From Bryobacterales bacterium (lineage in GTDB: Bacteria > Acidobacteriota > Terriglobia > Bryobacterales > Bryobacteraceae): a stretch of 64,000 bases of DNA. The stretch covers positions 37,566 through 101,565 of the forward strand of contig JAIXKK010000205.1 in the NCBI GenBank assembly GCA_026954325.1, read 5' to 3'. The position numbers and the translations under genes are program-made. Shown one piece after another: positions 43,652 through 52,729 of the stretch. How positions within the stretch are numbered: position 1 is the first letter of the stretch; each line of letters starts with the position of its first letter. The notes below the pieces were generated by a model, which had not been told where the DNA came from, did no database searches, and saw nothing but the letters and a program-made list of their open reading frames with translations.

Positions 43652-44926
43652 TCAGTCCGCGGCGACGGCCTCGGGTTCGGCGAGTTTGACGGCCTTGTAG
43701 CCGCCCTGGGAGCGGAAGCGCCAGCACAGGACGGCGAAGATGAGGGTGAAGATGCAGGGGAGGATGCCGACGTAGCGGAAGGCGGCGGCGGGGCCGGCGG
43801 TGTCATACCAGTTGCCCATGATGGGGAGGACGAAGGCGGCGGCGAGGTTGCCGGTGCCGCCCATGATGGCGAGGAGGAGGGCGCCGCCGCGCGGGAACAA
43901 CTCCGAGGTGACGCCGAGCATGTTGGGCCAGAAGTAGGTTTTGCCGATGCCGAACAGGGTGGCGGCGAGGAAGGCTTCGGCGGGAGTGTGGACGGCTCCG
44001 AGGGCGAAGAGTCCGGCGGCGGAGAGGACCCCGGACATGGTGAGGACGCCAAAGGGGGAGAAGCGGTGGGCCATGGCTCCGCCGAAGAAGCGGAGGACGA
44101 ACATCAGGCCGGCGGTGTAGACGAGGATGAGGATGCCTTGCATGCCGGTGGAGCGTGTGATGAGGGAGCCGACCCACTGGTCGGGGCCAAGTTCAGTGGC
44201 GGCGGTCATCCACATGCAAAGCCAGAGGAGGAGGAACATGGGGCGTGTGGTTTCGCGAAGCATCCGGGAGTTGGAGACGCCGGCCGTGACCCGTTCGGTG
44301 GGGGGGAAATGCCTGCCGCGAATGAGGAAGAGGTAACCGATGGCGGGGATGAGGATCACGCCGAGTTTGATTTGCCAGCCGAGGGTCGCCACGGTGTGAC
44401 TGACGCCCTGACCGTCGAGGCCGAACCACCTGGTGAGGCCGAAGGCAGTGAGGCCGCCGATGATGAGCCCGCCGGGCCACCAGGCGTGGAGGAGGTTCAA
44501 TTTGTGTGTCTTGTCATGGGGGAAGAGGGTGGTGCAGAGCGGATTGACGACGCCTTCGACGAGTCCCTGGGCGAGACCGAGGGAGAGCATGCCGGCATAG
44601 AGGAGGAGGAATCCGGGATCGGAATAGAACGGTTCGACGGCGGCATGGGGGCGCGGGGCGAAGACGATGGCGAGAATGGCGAAGATGTAACCCCAACCGG
44701 AGATTGCCAGGAGGCGGCGCATGCCGAAGAAGTCGACGAGGGAGCCGCCGATGAGGATGCTGACGGTGAAGCCCCAGAAGGCGGGGCTGAGAATCAAACC
44801 GGTCTGTGTCTTGTTGAGGAAGAAATCCGCGCTGAGGGCATCGAGGACGTCTCCGCGAATGGAAAACGCCATCGAGGTGGTGACAATCGCCAGACAACTG
44901 GCGAAAAACAAGCGGCCGGGATTCAT
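43652..44926 (-). CDS. MFS transporter, sugar-type
   Basis: 424 aa with about 12 hydrophobic segments. Conserved motifs include FWGFTVSILIGGSLVDFFGMRRLL (loop 2-3 signature) and GKTYFWPNMLG. The pattern resembles nucleoside/sugar symporter-like MFS proteins of Acidobacteria and Bacteroidetes that transport sugars; substrate unknown. A TACACT box ends 7 nt before its ATG. Confidence 0.85.
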   Translation of the reverse strand: MNPGRLFFASCLAIVTTSMAFSIRGDVLDALSADFFLNKTQTGLILSPAFWGFTVSILIGGSLVDFFGMRRLLAISGWGYIFAILAIVFAPRPHAAVEPFYSDPGFLLLYAGMLSLGLAQGLVEGVVNPLCTTLFPHDKTHKLNLLHAWWPGGLIIGGLTAFGLTRWFGLDGQGVSHTVATLGWQIKLGVILIPAIGYLFLIRGRHFPPTERVTAGVSNSRMLRETTRPMFLLLWLCMWMTAATELGPDQWVGSLITRSTGMQGILILVYTAGLMFVLRFFGGAMAHRFSPFGVLTMSGVLSAAGLFALGAVHTPAEAFLAATLFGIGKTYFWPNMLGVTSELFPRGGALLLAIMGGTGNLAAAFVLPIMGNWYDTAGPAAAFRYVGILPCIFTLIFAVLCWRFRSQGGYKAVKLAEPEAVAAD

Positions 44927-44933
44927 GAGCCAC

Positions 44934-44939
44934 AGTGTA
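44934..44939 (-). promoter_or_regulatory. -10-like box of the MFS gene
   Basis: On the minus strand TACACT ends 7 nt before ATG 44926 and no Shine-Dalgarno is present. Confidence 0.35.
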
Positions 44940-45417
44940 CAACACCGAGCTTGCCGACTGTCCGAGGAGGGCGGTGACAGGCGGGATTCAACCAGATTCC
45001 GGCGCCGCCAACTCGCGGGTGTTCGCAGACATGGCGCGGCTGCCGGAGGTGTTTCCAGGAGACGATTCCGGCAAGCTTGTGCGTTGGAGGAATGGATTCG
45101 CGTGGGCGATAGTGATCATTCCGGTGAGTTTCATCTTACCGGCCGCGGACGCCTGTAACGATGGTGAAACTTGGTGGCATGGCTCAAACGTCTATGTTAC
45201 CAGTGATAGTAAATTGGGACCTTATATTCGAGGTTCCGCCGAATGCCGGAGGCTGCGAGGACGGGCAGATGGATTACAAGTGCGCGGGCGAGGCGGCGCT
45301 GCTGAAGGTACTGGCGATGGCGGCGGCCTATTACCCGGTGTTAATCGTGTTGTAGGGATTTTGTAAATTTGAGGCTGCATGGGTTGCGTTTTGGTATATG
45401 ATGTGTTCAATAACCGC
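44940..45417. other. region without a supported gene
   Basis: Short open frames exist on the plus strand (44935-45366; 45161-45355). The first passes through one hydrophobic stretch (FAWAIVIIPVSFILPA) and then degenerates to Gly/Arg-rich shadow sequence; the second contains CEDGQMDYKCAGEAA. Neither has a ribosome binding site or recognised homology, and the two may be pieces of one decayed gene. Confidence 0.4.
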
Positions 45418-45537
45418 AACCTATGAGTTCGCGCGCGGGCGTGTTCCGCGCAGAGCCAAGGGTTAGGTGTCCCGCGTCAGTGGACACGGGGTACCGGGCC
45501 GGTGAGCATCTTCCTCCGAGTGCTCACCGGCTTTTTT
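45418..45537 (+). ncRNA. candidate structured small RNA
   Basis: Between the gene-free region and the aminotransferase, about 120 nt fold into successive hairpins: GCGCGG/CCGCGC (about 45436-45454), GTGTCC/GGACAC (about 45469-45488) and the terminator. TTGCGT (45384-45389) and TTCAAT (45406-45411), 16 nt apart, could be its promoter. There is no convincing ORF that the terminator would serve. It matches no RNA family I can name (not tmRNA, RNase P or SRP RNA). Confidence 0.35.
45498..45537 (+). terminator. strong Rho-independent terminator
   Basis: An 11-bp perfect stem (GCCGGTGAGCA, 45498-45508, with TGCTCACCGGC, 45521-45531) with a 12-nt loop is followed by six T. It is the strongest terminator in the window. 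Confidence 0.9.
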
Positions 45538-45626
45538 GACGGGGGCGAGTCAACAATTTGTTTACATTGCCCCCGGCATTCCACCCGTCTCCGCCGGTGA
45601 GCATCCCGCGGCGGCCTCCGGCGAAA

Positions 45627-45632
45627 TACAAT
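45627..45632 (+). promoter_or_regulatory. -10 box of a leaderless start
   Basis: TACAAT ends 8 nt before ATG 45641, with only AATTGTTT between, so no Shine-Dalgarno is possible. Confidence 0.5.
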
Positions 45633-45640
45633 AATTGTTT

Positions 45641-46825
45641 ATGCCCTTGGACACGGAAGAGTATTATCGAATTCAGAAGCTGCCTCCTTACGTCTTCGCC
45701 GTGGTGAACGAGATGAAGGCCAGTTTGCGGGCCGCCCAGAACGATGTTGTGGACTTCGGGATGGGGAATCCGGACGGCGCCACGCCCAGGCTGATCGTGC
45801 AGAAGATGGTGGAAGCGGCGCGGAATCCGAAAAATCATCGTTATTCCATGTCCCGCGGATTGCCGAACCTGCGTAACGAAATCTGCAAACGGTATGAGCG
45901 GAACTACGGGGTGAAACTGGATCCGGAGACGGAGGCGATCACGACGATCGGGGCAAAGGACGCTCTGGCGCACTTACTTTTCGCGGTAATCGGTCCTGGT
46001 GACGCGGTTGTCTCGCCCAACCCGGCGTATCCTATCCACCAATACGGGGTGATCATGGCCGAGGGGCACGCCTGCATGCTTCCGATGCCCAACCCGGCCG
46101 AGTTCCTGAGCCGGCTGGAGGATCTCTATCGCACGGCGGCGCGCAAGCCGCGCATGATCCTCATCAGCTTTCCGCATAATCCGACCACACACACCGTGGA
46201 CCTGGATTTCCACAAAGAGATCATTCGTCTCGCGGCGCATCATGGCTCGATGGTGGTTCAGGATTTCGCCTATGCCGATATCTGCTTTGACGGATATAAG
46301 GCGCCCAGCATCCTCGAGGTGGAGGGGGCCAAGGAACACGCGGTGGAGATCTTCTCGATGTCGAAGAGCTACAACATGGCGGGATGGCGGGTGGGATTCT
46401 GCCTGGGGAATGCGAAGATGATCAAGGCGCTGGCGCGCATCAAGAGCTATCTGGACTACGGCATTTTCCAGCCGCTGCAAATCGCCGCCATCATCGCGCT
46501 GCGGGATTGCGAGGAAGAGACGGTGAAGATCCGCCACCTGTACCAGAAGCGGCGGGACGTGCTGATAGAAGGGTTGCGGCGGGCGGGGTGGCCGGTGGAG
46601 GCGCCGAAGGGAAGCATGTTCGTATGGGCTCCGATTCCGGAGCGGTTCCGGGAGAAGGGGTCGCTCGAGTTCTCGAAACTGCTGCTCGAGAAGGCGCTGA
46701 CGGCGGTATCGCCGGGGATCGGATTTGGGCCGCTGGGGGAAGGGCACGTTCGTTTTGCGTTAATCGAGAATCACCATCGAACCCGGCAGGCGATGCGTAA
46801 CGTGAAGAAATTTCTGAGCGCATGA
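45641..46825 (+). CDS. alaC: PLP-dependent aminotransferase, AlaC-like
   Basis: 394 aa, aspartate aminotransferase fold type I. VVDFGMGNPDGATP is near the N-terminus, and the cofactor-binding segments are SPNPAYPIHQYG, ISFPHNPTTH, VQDFAYADICFDG and the Schiff-base Lys in FSMSKSYNMAGWRVGF. This set is characteristic of the AlaC group (alanine/2-aminobutyrate transaminases, often labelled LL-DAP aminotransferase-like). Transfers the amino group between alanine or a similar acid and 2-oxoglutarate. Stands alone after a strong terminator. Confidence 0.85.
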   Translation: MPLDTEEYYRIQKLPPYVFAVVNEMKASLRAAQNDVVDFGMGNPDGATPRLIVQKMVEAARNPKNHRYSMSRGLPNLRNEICKRYERNYGVKLDPETEAITTIGAKDALAHLLFAVIGPGDAVVSPNPAYPIHQYGVIMAEGHACMLPMPNPAEFLSRLEDLYRTAARKPRMILISFPHNPTTHTVDLDFHKEIIRLAAHHGSMVVQDFAYADICFDGYKAPSILEVEGAKEHAVEIFSMSKSYNMAGWRVGFCLGNAKMIKALARIKSYLDYGIFQPLQIAAIIALRDCEEETVKIRHLYQKRRDVLIEGLRRAGWPVEAPKGSMFVWAPIPERFREKGSLEFSKLLLEKALTAVSPGIGFGPLGEGHVRFALIENHHRTRQAMRNVKKFLSA

Positions 46826-47089
46826 GCGCTCCGGCATCACCGCGAAATGGCCGGCGCGTATAGCCTGCTGCTTTCTCGCCGGGGCCGCGGTGTTTTTTCC
46901 GGAGCGGACGCATCTTAAAAGAGCGCCTGCCGCGCACAAGCGTTATCCTGAGAAATTGTAGCGACAGTGGATCGCCACTCCGCCAGGCAATGCCGCCCTG
47001 TTCGAGGCGGCGCCCTTTGACAGCCGCCGCGGCGATGACTTTCGCAGCCGCCTTACCGCGAGATACAGGCGGAGGCAGATGTTACTCCC
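46826..47089. other. intergenic region with a hairpin upstream of the antiporter
   Basis: 264 bp. GCCGCC and GGCGGC (about 46990-47010) form a 6-bp hairpin, and GGAGG occurs at 47070-47074, too far from ATG 47090 for a normal Shine-Dalgarno. It might hold a leader control element; I could not match it to a known riboswitch. Confidence 0.3.
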
Positions 47090-48592
47090 ATGACTTCTCT
47101 TGACCAGATGCTGATCATCGCCGCGACGTTGCTGATAGCCGGCGTTCTGGCCAGCAAAGTGTCGAACCGGCTTGGCATCCCAGCGCTGCTATTGTTTCTC
47201 CTGATCGGCATGCTGGCGGGGAGCGAGGGTATCGGCGGAATCCCCTTCGACGATGCGAGACTCACTCAAACTCTCGGCATTATCGCCCTGTCGTTCATTC
47301 TGTTCGCCGGCGGGCTCGAAACTGAATGGGCGCGGGTGTCGGGCGTTGTCTGGCGAGGTCTCAGCCTGTCAACCATCGGCGTCCTGGTGACCGCGCTTGT
47401 GGTTGGAAGCGCGGCGACGCTCGTGTTCGGCTTCTCCTGGAGCGAAGGGCTGCTTCTCGGATCAATCATGTCATCCACCGACGCCGCCGCTGTTTTCTCC
47501 GTGCTCCGATCGCGCGGCGCCGGTCTCAAGGGGACCAACAAGCCGCTGCTCGAATTGGAGTCAGGCAGCAATGATCCCATGGCCGTCTTCCTGACAATGG
47601 CGCTGATTCGGGTCGTGAACCGGCCGGACAGTCCTGTTCTCGACCTGGCGCTAATGTTCGTATTGCAGATGATCGCCGGCGCGGCGGCCGGCTATGGTTT
47701 TGGGAAGGCATTCGTCTTCGTTGTCAACCGGATCAAACTCGAAACCGAGGGATTGTATCCTGTTCTGACTCTCGGCGTAGTGCTGCTGGTGTATGGTTTG
47801 GCGTCATTCTCGCGGGGCAACGGTTTCCTTGCCGTCTACCTGGCGGGTATCGTCATGGGGAACAGCGATTTCATCCACAAGCGGAGTCTGGTCCGGTTCC
47901 ACGACGGCCTGGCGTGGCTGATGCAGATTACGATGTTTGTCGCGCTGGGATTGTTGGTCTTTCCTTCGCGGCTGATTCCGGTGGCCGGGGCCGGATTTCT
48001 CATTGCGGGAATTCTCATGTTCGTCGCGCGGCCTGCCGGCGTCTTCCTCAGCCTGTTGTTCGCCAAGATGGGACTCCGGCACAAACTCCTGATTTCCTGG
48101 GTGGGGTTGCGCGGCGCCGTTCCGATTGTGCTGGCCACGTTTCCTTTTGTCGCGGGGACGCCGAATCCCGATTTGTATTTCAACGTTGTCTTCTTCGTAG
48201 TGCTCACGTCCGTACTGCTGCAGGGCACCTCGATCCCACTGGTGGCGGGATGGCTGCGCCTTCGCGCGCCTTTGGCCAAGAAACGCGAATATCCGCTGGA
48301 GTACGTCTCCCGCGGCCGGTCACGGAATGATCTTGTTGACGTCCGGGTCCCTGACCGGTCTCCGGTCGCGGGCCGTCAGATCGTGGATCTTAAACTGCCG
48401 AAGCCGGCACTGATTGTGTTGCTCGGGCGGAACGAGGATTTCATTGTTCCGCGCGGAAGCACGGTTCTTCAACCGGGAGATGTGATGCTGGTTCTTGGAG
48501 AGAATAGAGACGTAGAGGCGGTGCGGCAACTTGTGGAAGCGCCGGACGGGGCTGCCTCCGAGAGTGTATCCGAAGACGAGGTGCAACGCTGA
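47090..48592 (+). CDS. nhaP2: K+/H+ (or Na+/H+) antiporter, CPA1 family, with RCK_C domain
   Basis: 500 aa. About 12 hydrophobic helices (residues about 5-390) with the CPA1 ion-site motif in LELESGSNDPMAVFLT (the ND pair) and SSTDAAAVFSVLR. The C-terminus (residues about 410-485: DLVDVRVPDRSPVAGRQIVDL, FIVPRGSTVLQPGDVMLVLG) is a RCK_C/TrkA-C domain, the arrangement of NhaP2/CvrA-type potassium-proton antiporters. Exports K+ or Na+ in exchange for H+ for pH and volume control; the RCK_C domain is the likely ligand sensor. Monocistronic. Confidence 0.87.
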   Translation: MTSLDQMLIIAATLLIAGVLASKVSNRLGIPALLLFLLIGMLAGSEGIGGIPFDDARLTQTLGIIALSFILFAGGLETEWARVSGVVWRGLSLSTIGVLVTALVVGSAATLVFGFSWSEGLLLGSIMSSTDAAAVFSVLRSRGAGLKGTNKPLLELESGSNDPMAVFLTMALIRVVNRPDSPVLDLALMFVLQMIAGAAAGYGFGKAFVFVVNRIKLETEGLYPVLTLGVVLLVYGLASFSRGNGFLAVYLAGIVMGNSDFIHKRSLVRFHDGLAWLMQITMFVALGLLVFPSRLIPVAGAGFLIAGILMFVARPAGVFLSLLFAKMGLRHKLLISWVGLRGAVPIVLATFPFVAGTPNPDLYFNVVFFVVLTSVLLQGTSIPLVAGWLRLRAPLAKKREYPLEYVSRGRSRNDLVDVRVPDRSPVAGRQIVDLKLPKPALIVLLGRNEDFIVPRGSTVLQPGDVMLVLGENRDVEAVRQLVEAPDGAASESVSEDEVQR

Positions 48593-48651
48593 CGTTGTCC
48601 GGGCCGCGGAGTTTAGCGCACGGCTGAACAAGGCAGGCCTATCTCACCTTG

Positions 48652-49542
48652 CTACTCGCTGAATGAGGAGGATTGACGCTCTTCCCGGTGTGGCGTGGCG
48701 TGCAACTCGAGCCTCACCAGTTCGCCGAAGAGAGTAGGGTTGCCTTCGCGCCGCAGGTGGGGCCAATCGTTCCAACTCCAGGCTGTCCAGCCGATCTCGA
48801 GGGAGCGGAGGTAGGCGGCGAGGGAGCGGCCCCAAGCGAGATCGTGATCCGTTCCGCCCCATTCGCCGGCAAAGACGGGAACCTCAGTGGCGGCGCGGCC
48901 GAAGGCGGCATGCCATCCGGGTTGCTTCGAAGGGTAGACATGCGTGGACCACACGAGGTTCTCGCCGGGGAAGGGAACGCCTCGGAGATCGTAACCCCAA
49001 TCGATGCCGGAGACGAAGATGAGGGAACCGGGATGCACCTCGCGGATGGTATTGACCAGGAGACGGGCCCAATGCCGCCAGTCCTCGGCGGGAACGCCGT
49101 GGGGTTCGTTGTAGATATCGAACAGTACGGCGGGCTCCTCGCGATAGCGTTCGGCGAGGGAGCGCCACAGGCGGGGGGAATTGAAATCGGGGAGCGGGGC
49201 GATCCGTTGCACCGAGCCGTTGGGGTTGACGCCGAAGTCATCATCCGGGCGGAGCCATTGAAGGTCGAGCAGGGCATAGGCTCCGAATTCCGCCGCCCAG
49301 CGCACAATGTCGTCGAGGGCGCGGCGGTAGTCTTCCGAGTCGAGGGCCCATTGCTGGGTGAAAGGGATGCGGATAATGCCGGCTTTCCATTCCTCGACGA
49401 TCCGGCGGATTTCCTCGCGGGTGGCGCGGACGCCGTATTCGAGGCCGGAGCGGTTGACTCCACGGAGAAGAACGGGCTCACCGGTATCCTTGCGGACAAT
49501 GCGGTTGCCGGCGGTGGCGAGAGACGGGAGCGGTGCGTTCAT
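48652..49542 (-). CDS. glycoside hydrolase family 5 (cellulase-like), no signal peptide
   Basis: 296 aa. Retaining GH5 barrel: the acid/base Glu is E146 in FDIYNEPHG and the nucleophile is E227 in VFAGEWGG; LLRGVNRSGLEY, GIIRIPFTQQW and WSTHVYP are further GH5 signatures. No export signal, so it may act on oligosaccharides in the cytoplasm. Its ATG overlaps the stop of the lactonase-like gene by 4 nt. Confidence 0.85.
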   Translation of the reverse strand: MNAPLPSLATAGNRIVRKDTGEPVLLRGVNRSGLEYGVRATREEIRRIVEEWKAGIIRIPFTQQWALDSEDYRRALDDIVRWAAEFGAYALLDLQWLRPDDDFGVNPNGSVQRIAPLPDFNSPRLWRSLAERYREEPAVLFDIYNEPHGVPAEDWRHWARLLVNTIREVHPGSLIFVSGIDWGYDLRGVPFPGENLVWSTHVYPSKQPGWHAAFGRAATEVPVFAGEWGGTDHDLAWGRSLAAYLRSLEIGWTAWSWNDWPHLRREGNPTLFGELVRLELHATPHREERQSSSFSE

Positions 49543-51488
49543 GCGCCGGAATCGAGGGTGACGGTGGCGTAAGGGGCGAGGGCGAGTTCCACGGCGCCGC
49601 CGGCGGGCACCAAGCCCTCCGCGGGTTGCGCGCGGAAGGCTTCGGGCGATTCCGTTGCGCGCTTGACGCTCGATTCGTCGAGACGCCGCAAAACGATCCG
49701 CTTTGCCGCGCCCGGCCAGAGGAAGCGGACCACTTGAGCCTCCGGCGTGAAGTTCGCCGTGATGAGCCGCACGCGGCCGCCCTTGCGCAGCAAGAGGCCT
49801 TCGGCGAGCAGCGGGTGGCCCGCACGGACCGGGAGGATCTCACCGCCGGCGAATTCGTTGACATCGGAGAGGACGTGATAGAGCGGGTAGACCTGGCCGG
49901 GAGTGGAAGGGAAGAGTTTGGGCCAGCGGGAACCCGAGGGGCTTTCCATGACGCCGAGGGGACCAACGGTTTCGAAGAAGGTGATGCTTTGGGCGCCGCT
50001 TTCGGCGAGGTGCTTGACGCTGCCGAGGGTCCACGCCGCCCCGAAGAGGGATAACTGGCGGGGGTCGACCTGGGGGGGCAACTGATCGGGGTCTGGCGCG
50101 GCGGCGGCCCCGGTGGCGTTCGGATTGAAGCGCGGTTTGAAAGTGACCGGGGTGACGGCGACGGGCTTGCCCGCGGAGAACTGCCGGGCGGATTGCACGG
50201 TTTCGGCCTGTCCGGCCAGGTTTTCGACAAGGCTTGAGTCGTCGAAGGCGTGGACCTGGGGGTTGATGGAGTAGCAGAGGAAATCGAGGCCGGCCATTTG
50301 GGGGCGGCCTCGGTTGAGTTCGGCGAAGAAGGCATCCGTGCCGCCGCCCACGGGCGCGCCGCGGAGGTGCTGCCTGGCGAGGGTCACCCATTTGGCGGAG
50401 GTGGATTTTTCGGCGTGGTGGTAGATGATCCAGCGGGCGACCTTGGACTTGCCTGCCGCCGAGGCGACGGCCTTCAGGTCTTCTTCGGCATTTGCGGAAA
50501 GGTGCACCGCGATTTCCAATGGAGTGTGGAGTTGGGGAATTCCATCTCCGGCCTTCCAATCGACGCGGAGGTGGGCGGGTTGAAGGGCGTTCAGGCGGTG
50601 GAGGGATTTTGCATCGAGGAGATGGAGGCCCAAGCCGAGACCGATCTTCGGAAGGGGTTTCGCGCCGGCAGAGTCCACTTCGAGGGTGAGTTCCTTGCGG
50701 CGCACGAAGAAGCGCTTCGGCGGGGACGAAGCTCCGCGCAGGGCGACGGTTACGCTCTGGGCTATGCGTGTTCCTTGCTTGACCTCGACGGGGAAGGGCT
50801 TGGCGAGGGGGGTGCAGTAGGTTTTGTAGGAGGCGTCGGTCCAGTTGCGCTGATCTTCCATTTCGAACGTCTCGCCCTCGAAGGCGACTTCGGCGGTGAC
50901 TCCGGGAGCGGCTTCATGGGAGATGGAAACCATATCGAGGAAGGGCTGGTCCGGGGAGACGAACTGTGGGAACTTGCCGATTTCCTTGGCGCCGTTTCCA
51001 TGGATGACGGTGCAATAGCGCCCGGCGCATTCCTTGATGGGGTGGAGGACGCAGAAGCCGATGCGGTTACGGAGGAAGGTGGAGCGCGCTTCGCCTTCCA
51101 TGTGAAACCGGACGCGGCTCGAGGCATCGCCGGTGATGAGGCCGCGCCAAGAGAAGTGAATGGGACTCTGGTTGCATTCGACGTCGAAGCGGAGGCGGAA
51201 TCCGCCGGCGGATTTCTCGAGTTGCAGATTGCGGACCCGCGGCGTTACGGTGCCCCAATTGCGGTCGCGGACGGCGGCGTAGAGGCCGCGAATGACCTCG
51301 GTTTCTCCGAAGCGGAGGGAGCGAAGGAAGGCGAGGGAGGGTTCGAAGATCATGGTCATCGGGCCCGCCGCCAACTCGATCTGCTCGCCCGGAGGCTGGT
51401 CTCTCCCGGTGTAATAGCTCTGCCAGGCGGGCAGGGGAAGGGCCGCGAAGGGCGCGGCTCCCAGAAGTTGGCGGCGGGTCCATCTCAT
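49539..51488 (-). CDS. D-apionate lactonase-like protein, exported
   Basis: 649 aa with a Tat-type signal (MRWTRRQLLGAAPFAAL). Central segments such as FEMEDQRNWTDASYKTYCTPLAKP, RNRIGFCVLHPIKECAGR and HLRVDWKAG match, from memory, the family annotated as D-apionate lactonase (N-terminal beta domain, TIM barrel, C-terminal beta domain). ApnL opens apionolactone in D-apiose breakdown; apiose occurs in plant rhamnogalacturonan II and apiogalacturonan. An exported copy next to GH5 and DUF2961 genes suggests plant-polysaccharide use. Function is by family resemblance only. Confidence 0.6.
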   Translation of the reverse strand: MRWTRRQLLGAAPFAALPLPAWQSYYTGRDQPPGEQIELAAGPMTMIFEPSLAFLRSLRFGETEVIRGLYAAVRDRNWGTVTPRVRNLQLEKSAGGFRLRFDVECNQSPIHFSWRGLITGDASSRVRFHMEGEARSTFLRNRIGFCVLHPIKECAGRYCTVIHGNGAKEIGKFPQFVSPDQPFLDMVSISHEAAPGVTAEVAFEGETFEMEDQRNWTDASYKTYCTPLAKPFPVEVKQGTRIAQSVTVALRGASSPPKRFFVRRKELTLEVDSAGAKPLPKIGLGLGLHLLDAKSLHRLNALQPAHLRVDWKAGDGIPQLHTPLEIAVHLSANAEEDLKAVASAAGKSKVARWIIYHHAEKSTSAKWVTLARQHLRGAPVGGGTDAFFAELNRGRPQMAGLDFLCYSINPQVHAFDDSSLVENLAGQAETVQSARQFSAGKPVAVTPVTFKPRFNPNATGAAAAPDPDQLPPQVDPRQLSLFGAAWTLGSVKHLAESGAQSITFFETVGPLGVMESPSGSRWPKLFPSTPGQVYPLYHVLSDVNEFAGGEILPVRAGHPLLAEGLLLRKGGRVRLITANFTPEAQVVRFLWPGAAKRIVLRRLDESSVKRATESPEAFRAQPAEGLVPAGGAVELALAPYATVTLDSGA

Positions 51489-51509
51489 GAGTGAATGGGT
51501 TCCGCGTGG

Positions 51510-52640
51510 TTAGAGTTTCACGCGCGGCGCCCTTTCGGCGACCGCGGGCAGAGCGGGGAAATCGGTGTAGGGTTCGGCCTGATACCAGTAGCAGACGGAG
51601 AAGAAATTATCGCCGCGGTCATTGGCGTGGCCGTGCTCCATGGTGTGTTTGAGGTAGCGGGTGAAGGTGACGGGGTTGTCGCCATGCCAGCGGTAGCAGC
51701 AATAGCGGCCTCCGGTACGTTCGGGCATGATGATGCTGGGGGCTCCGTACATCATGTGGCCGAAGGGGACGGCGCCATCGCGTCCGCCGAAGTTCCAACT
51801 GCCGAGGAAGTAGTCCTCCGAGCCGGTGCCGATGATGAGGGGCTTTGATTCGTCATCGACGAAGATCATGTCGTCGCCTTCGCCCATCCAGCCATCGGCG
51901 TTGATGAGCACGCCGAGGGTGACGCCCATCAGATGGCCGCGGCCGCGTGTTTCGGCGTAGACGTAGTTCGTCTTGCCGGTTGGATTGAGTTCCTGCCCGC
52001 CCGGGTAGACCACGGGCTTGTTCGGGGAAGCCTGCCGGTATTGGGCGTGGAAGTAGAGGGCGTCGGCGGGGAGAGAGGAGCACGTCAAATAGTCAATATT
52101 CGAATAAAAGGCATTGACGTCTTCCTTGCCCTCATTCGTGACGGCGATGCGCGCCGATTTGCGGAAGGGCATGGAGAAATAGCAGTTGAGAGACTTGCCC
52201 GGGGAGCAGGCGAGGTACTCGGATTGATAGAGGAAGTACTCGCCGAGGTTGAGGCCGAAGAAGTCGCCGACGGGAGTTTCGACGCTGGGTTTTTCATTGC
52301 CGTCCCACCAGATGCGCAGGATGCACTCTTTGAGATGATTCCTGCCGCGGGCGGCGATGGTGAACCAGATGTGGGTAATGACGCCGGGTCCGTCGGCCCG
52401 GAACAACTCCTGGGTGGCGCCGGCGGGCACGTGAAAGAAATCGCGGTTACCGCCGGTGCGGTCATGGCTCGATTGCTTGAGGGACTTGTAGTTCTGGGCC
52501 CGCGCATAGAGTGGCAGATAGTGAAAATCTCCGCCGGTGCGCTGCTGAGCGTGGGCGGCGGCCGGCGCGGCGGCGGCGAAGCCGAGGGCCGAGGCGGCGC
52601 GCTGCAAGAATCCCCTTCTTCCGTTCAGTGGTTGCGGCAT
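51510..52640 (-). CDS. DUF2961 (GH172-type) exported glycosidase-like protein
   Basis: 376 aa. ATG 52640 has AGGAGAA upstream and opens a Tat-like signal (NGRRGFLQRAASALGFAAAA). DUF2961 features: GVITHIWFTI, LRIWWDGNEKPSVETPVGDFFG, ARIAVTNEG, GTGSEDYF and YRWHGDNPVTF. The family, now a glycoside hydrolase family (GH172), contains fructofuranosidases and arabinofuranosidases; the Glu of GSEDYF region is thought catalytic. First gene of the operon with the lactonase-like and GH5 genes (21 nt to the next). Confidence 0.8.
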   Translation of the reverse strand: MPQPLNGRRGFLQRAASALGFAAAAPAAAHAQQRTGGDFHYLPLYARAQNYKSLKQSSHDRTGGNRDFFHVPAGATQELFRADGPGVITHIWFTIAARGRNHLKECILRIWWDGNEKPSVETPVGDFFGLNLGEYFLYQSEYLACSPGKSLNCYFSMPFRKSARIAVTNEGKEDVNAFYSNIDYLTCSSLPADALYFHAQYRQASPNKPVVYPGGQELNPTGKTNYVYAETRGRGHLMGVTLGVLINADGWMGEGDDMIFVDDESKPLIIGTGSEDYFLGSWNFGGRDGAVPFGHMMYGAPSIIMPERTGGRYCCYRWHGDNPVTFTRYLKHTMEHGHANDRGDNFFSVCYWYQAEPYTDFPALPAVAERAPRVKL

Positions 52641-52729
52641 TGTTGGTTCTCCTGGCGGCGCGGGATCAGACGGCAAAAGTCGCGCTTCGTCCCGCGGTCG
52701 CAATAAAATGGCGTCTGGAAAGCTGTTGC

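Noticed and set aside
46826..47089. Riboswitch (c-di-AMP or similar) upstream of the K+/H+ antiporter
   Set aside because: Only a simple 6-bp hairpin is evident; none of the conserved riboswitch core sequences I know were found.
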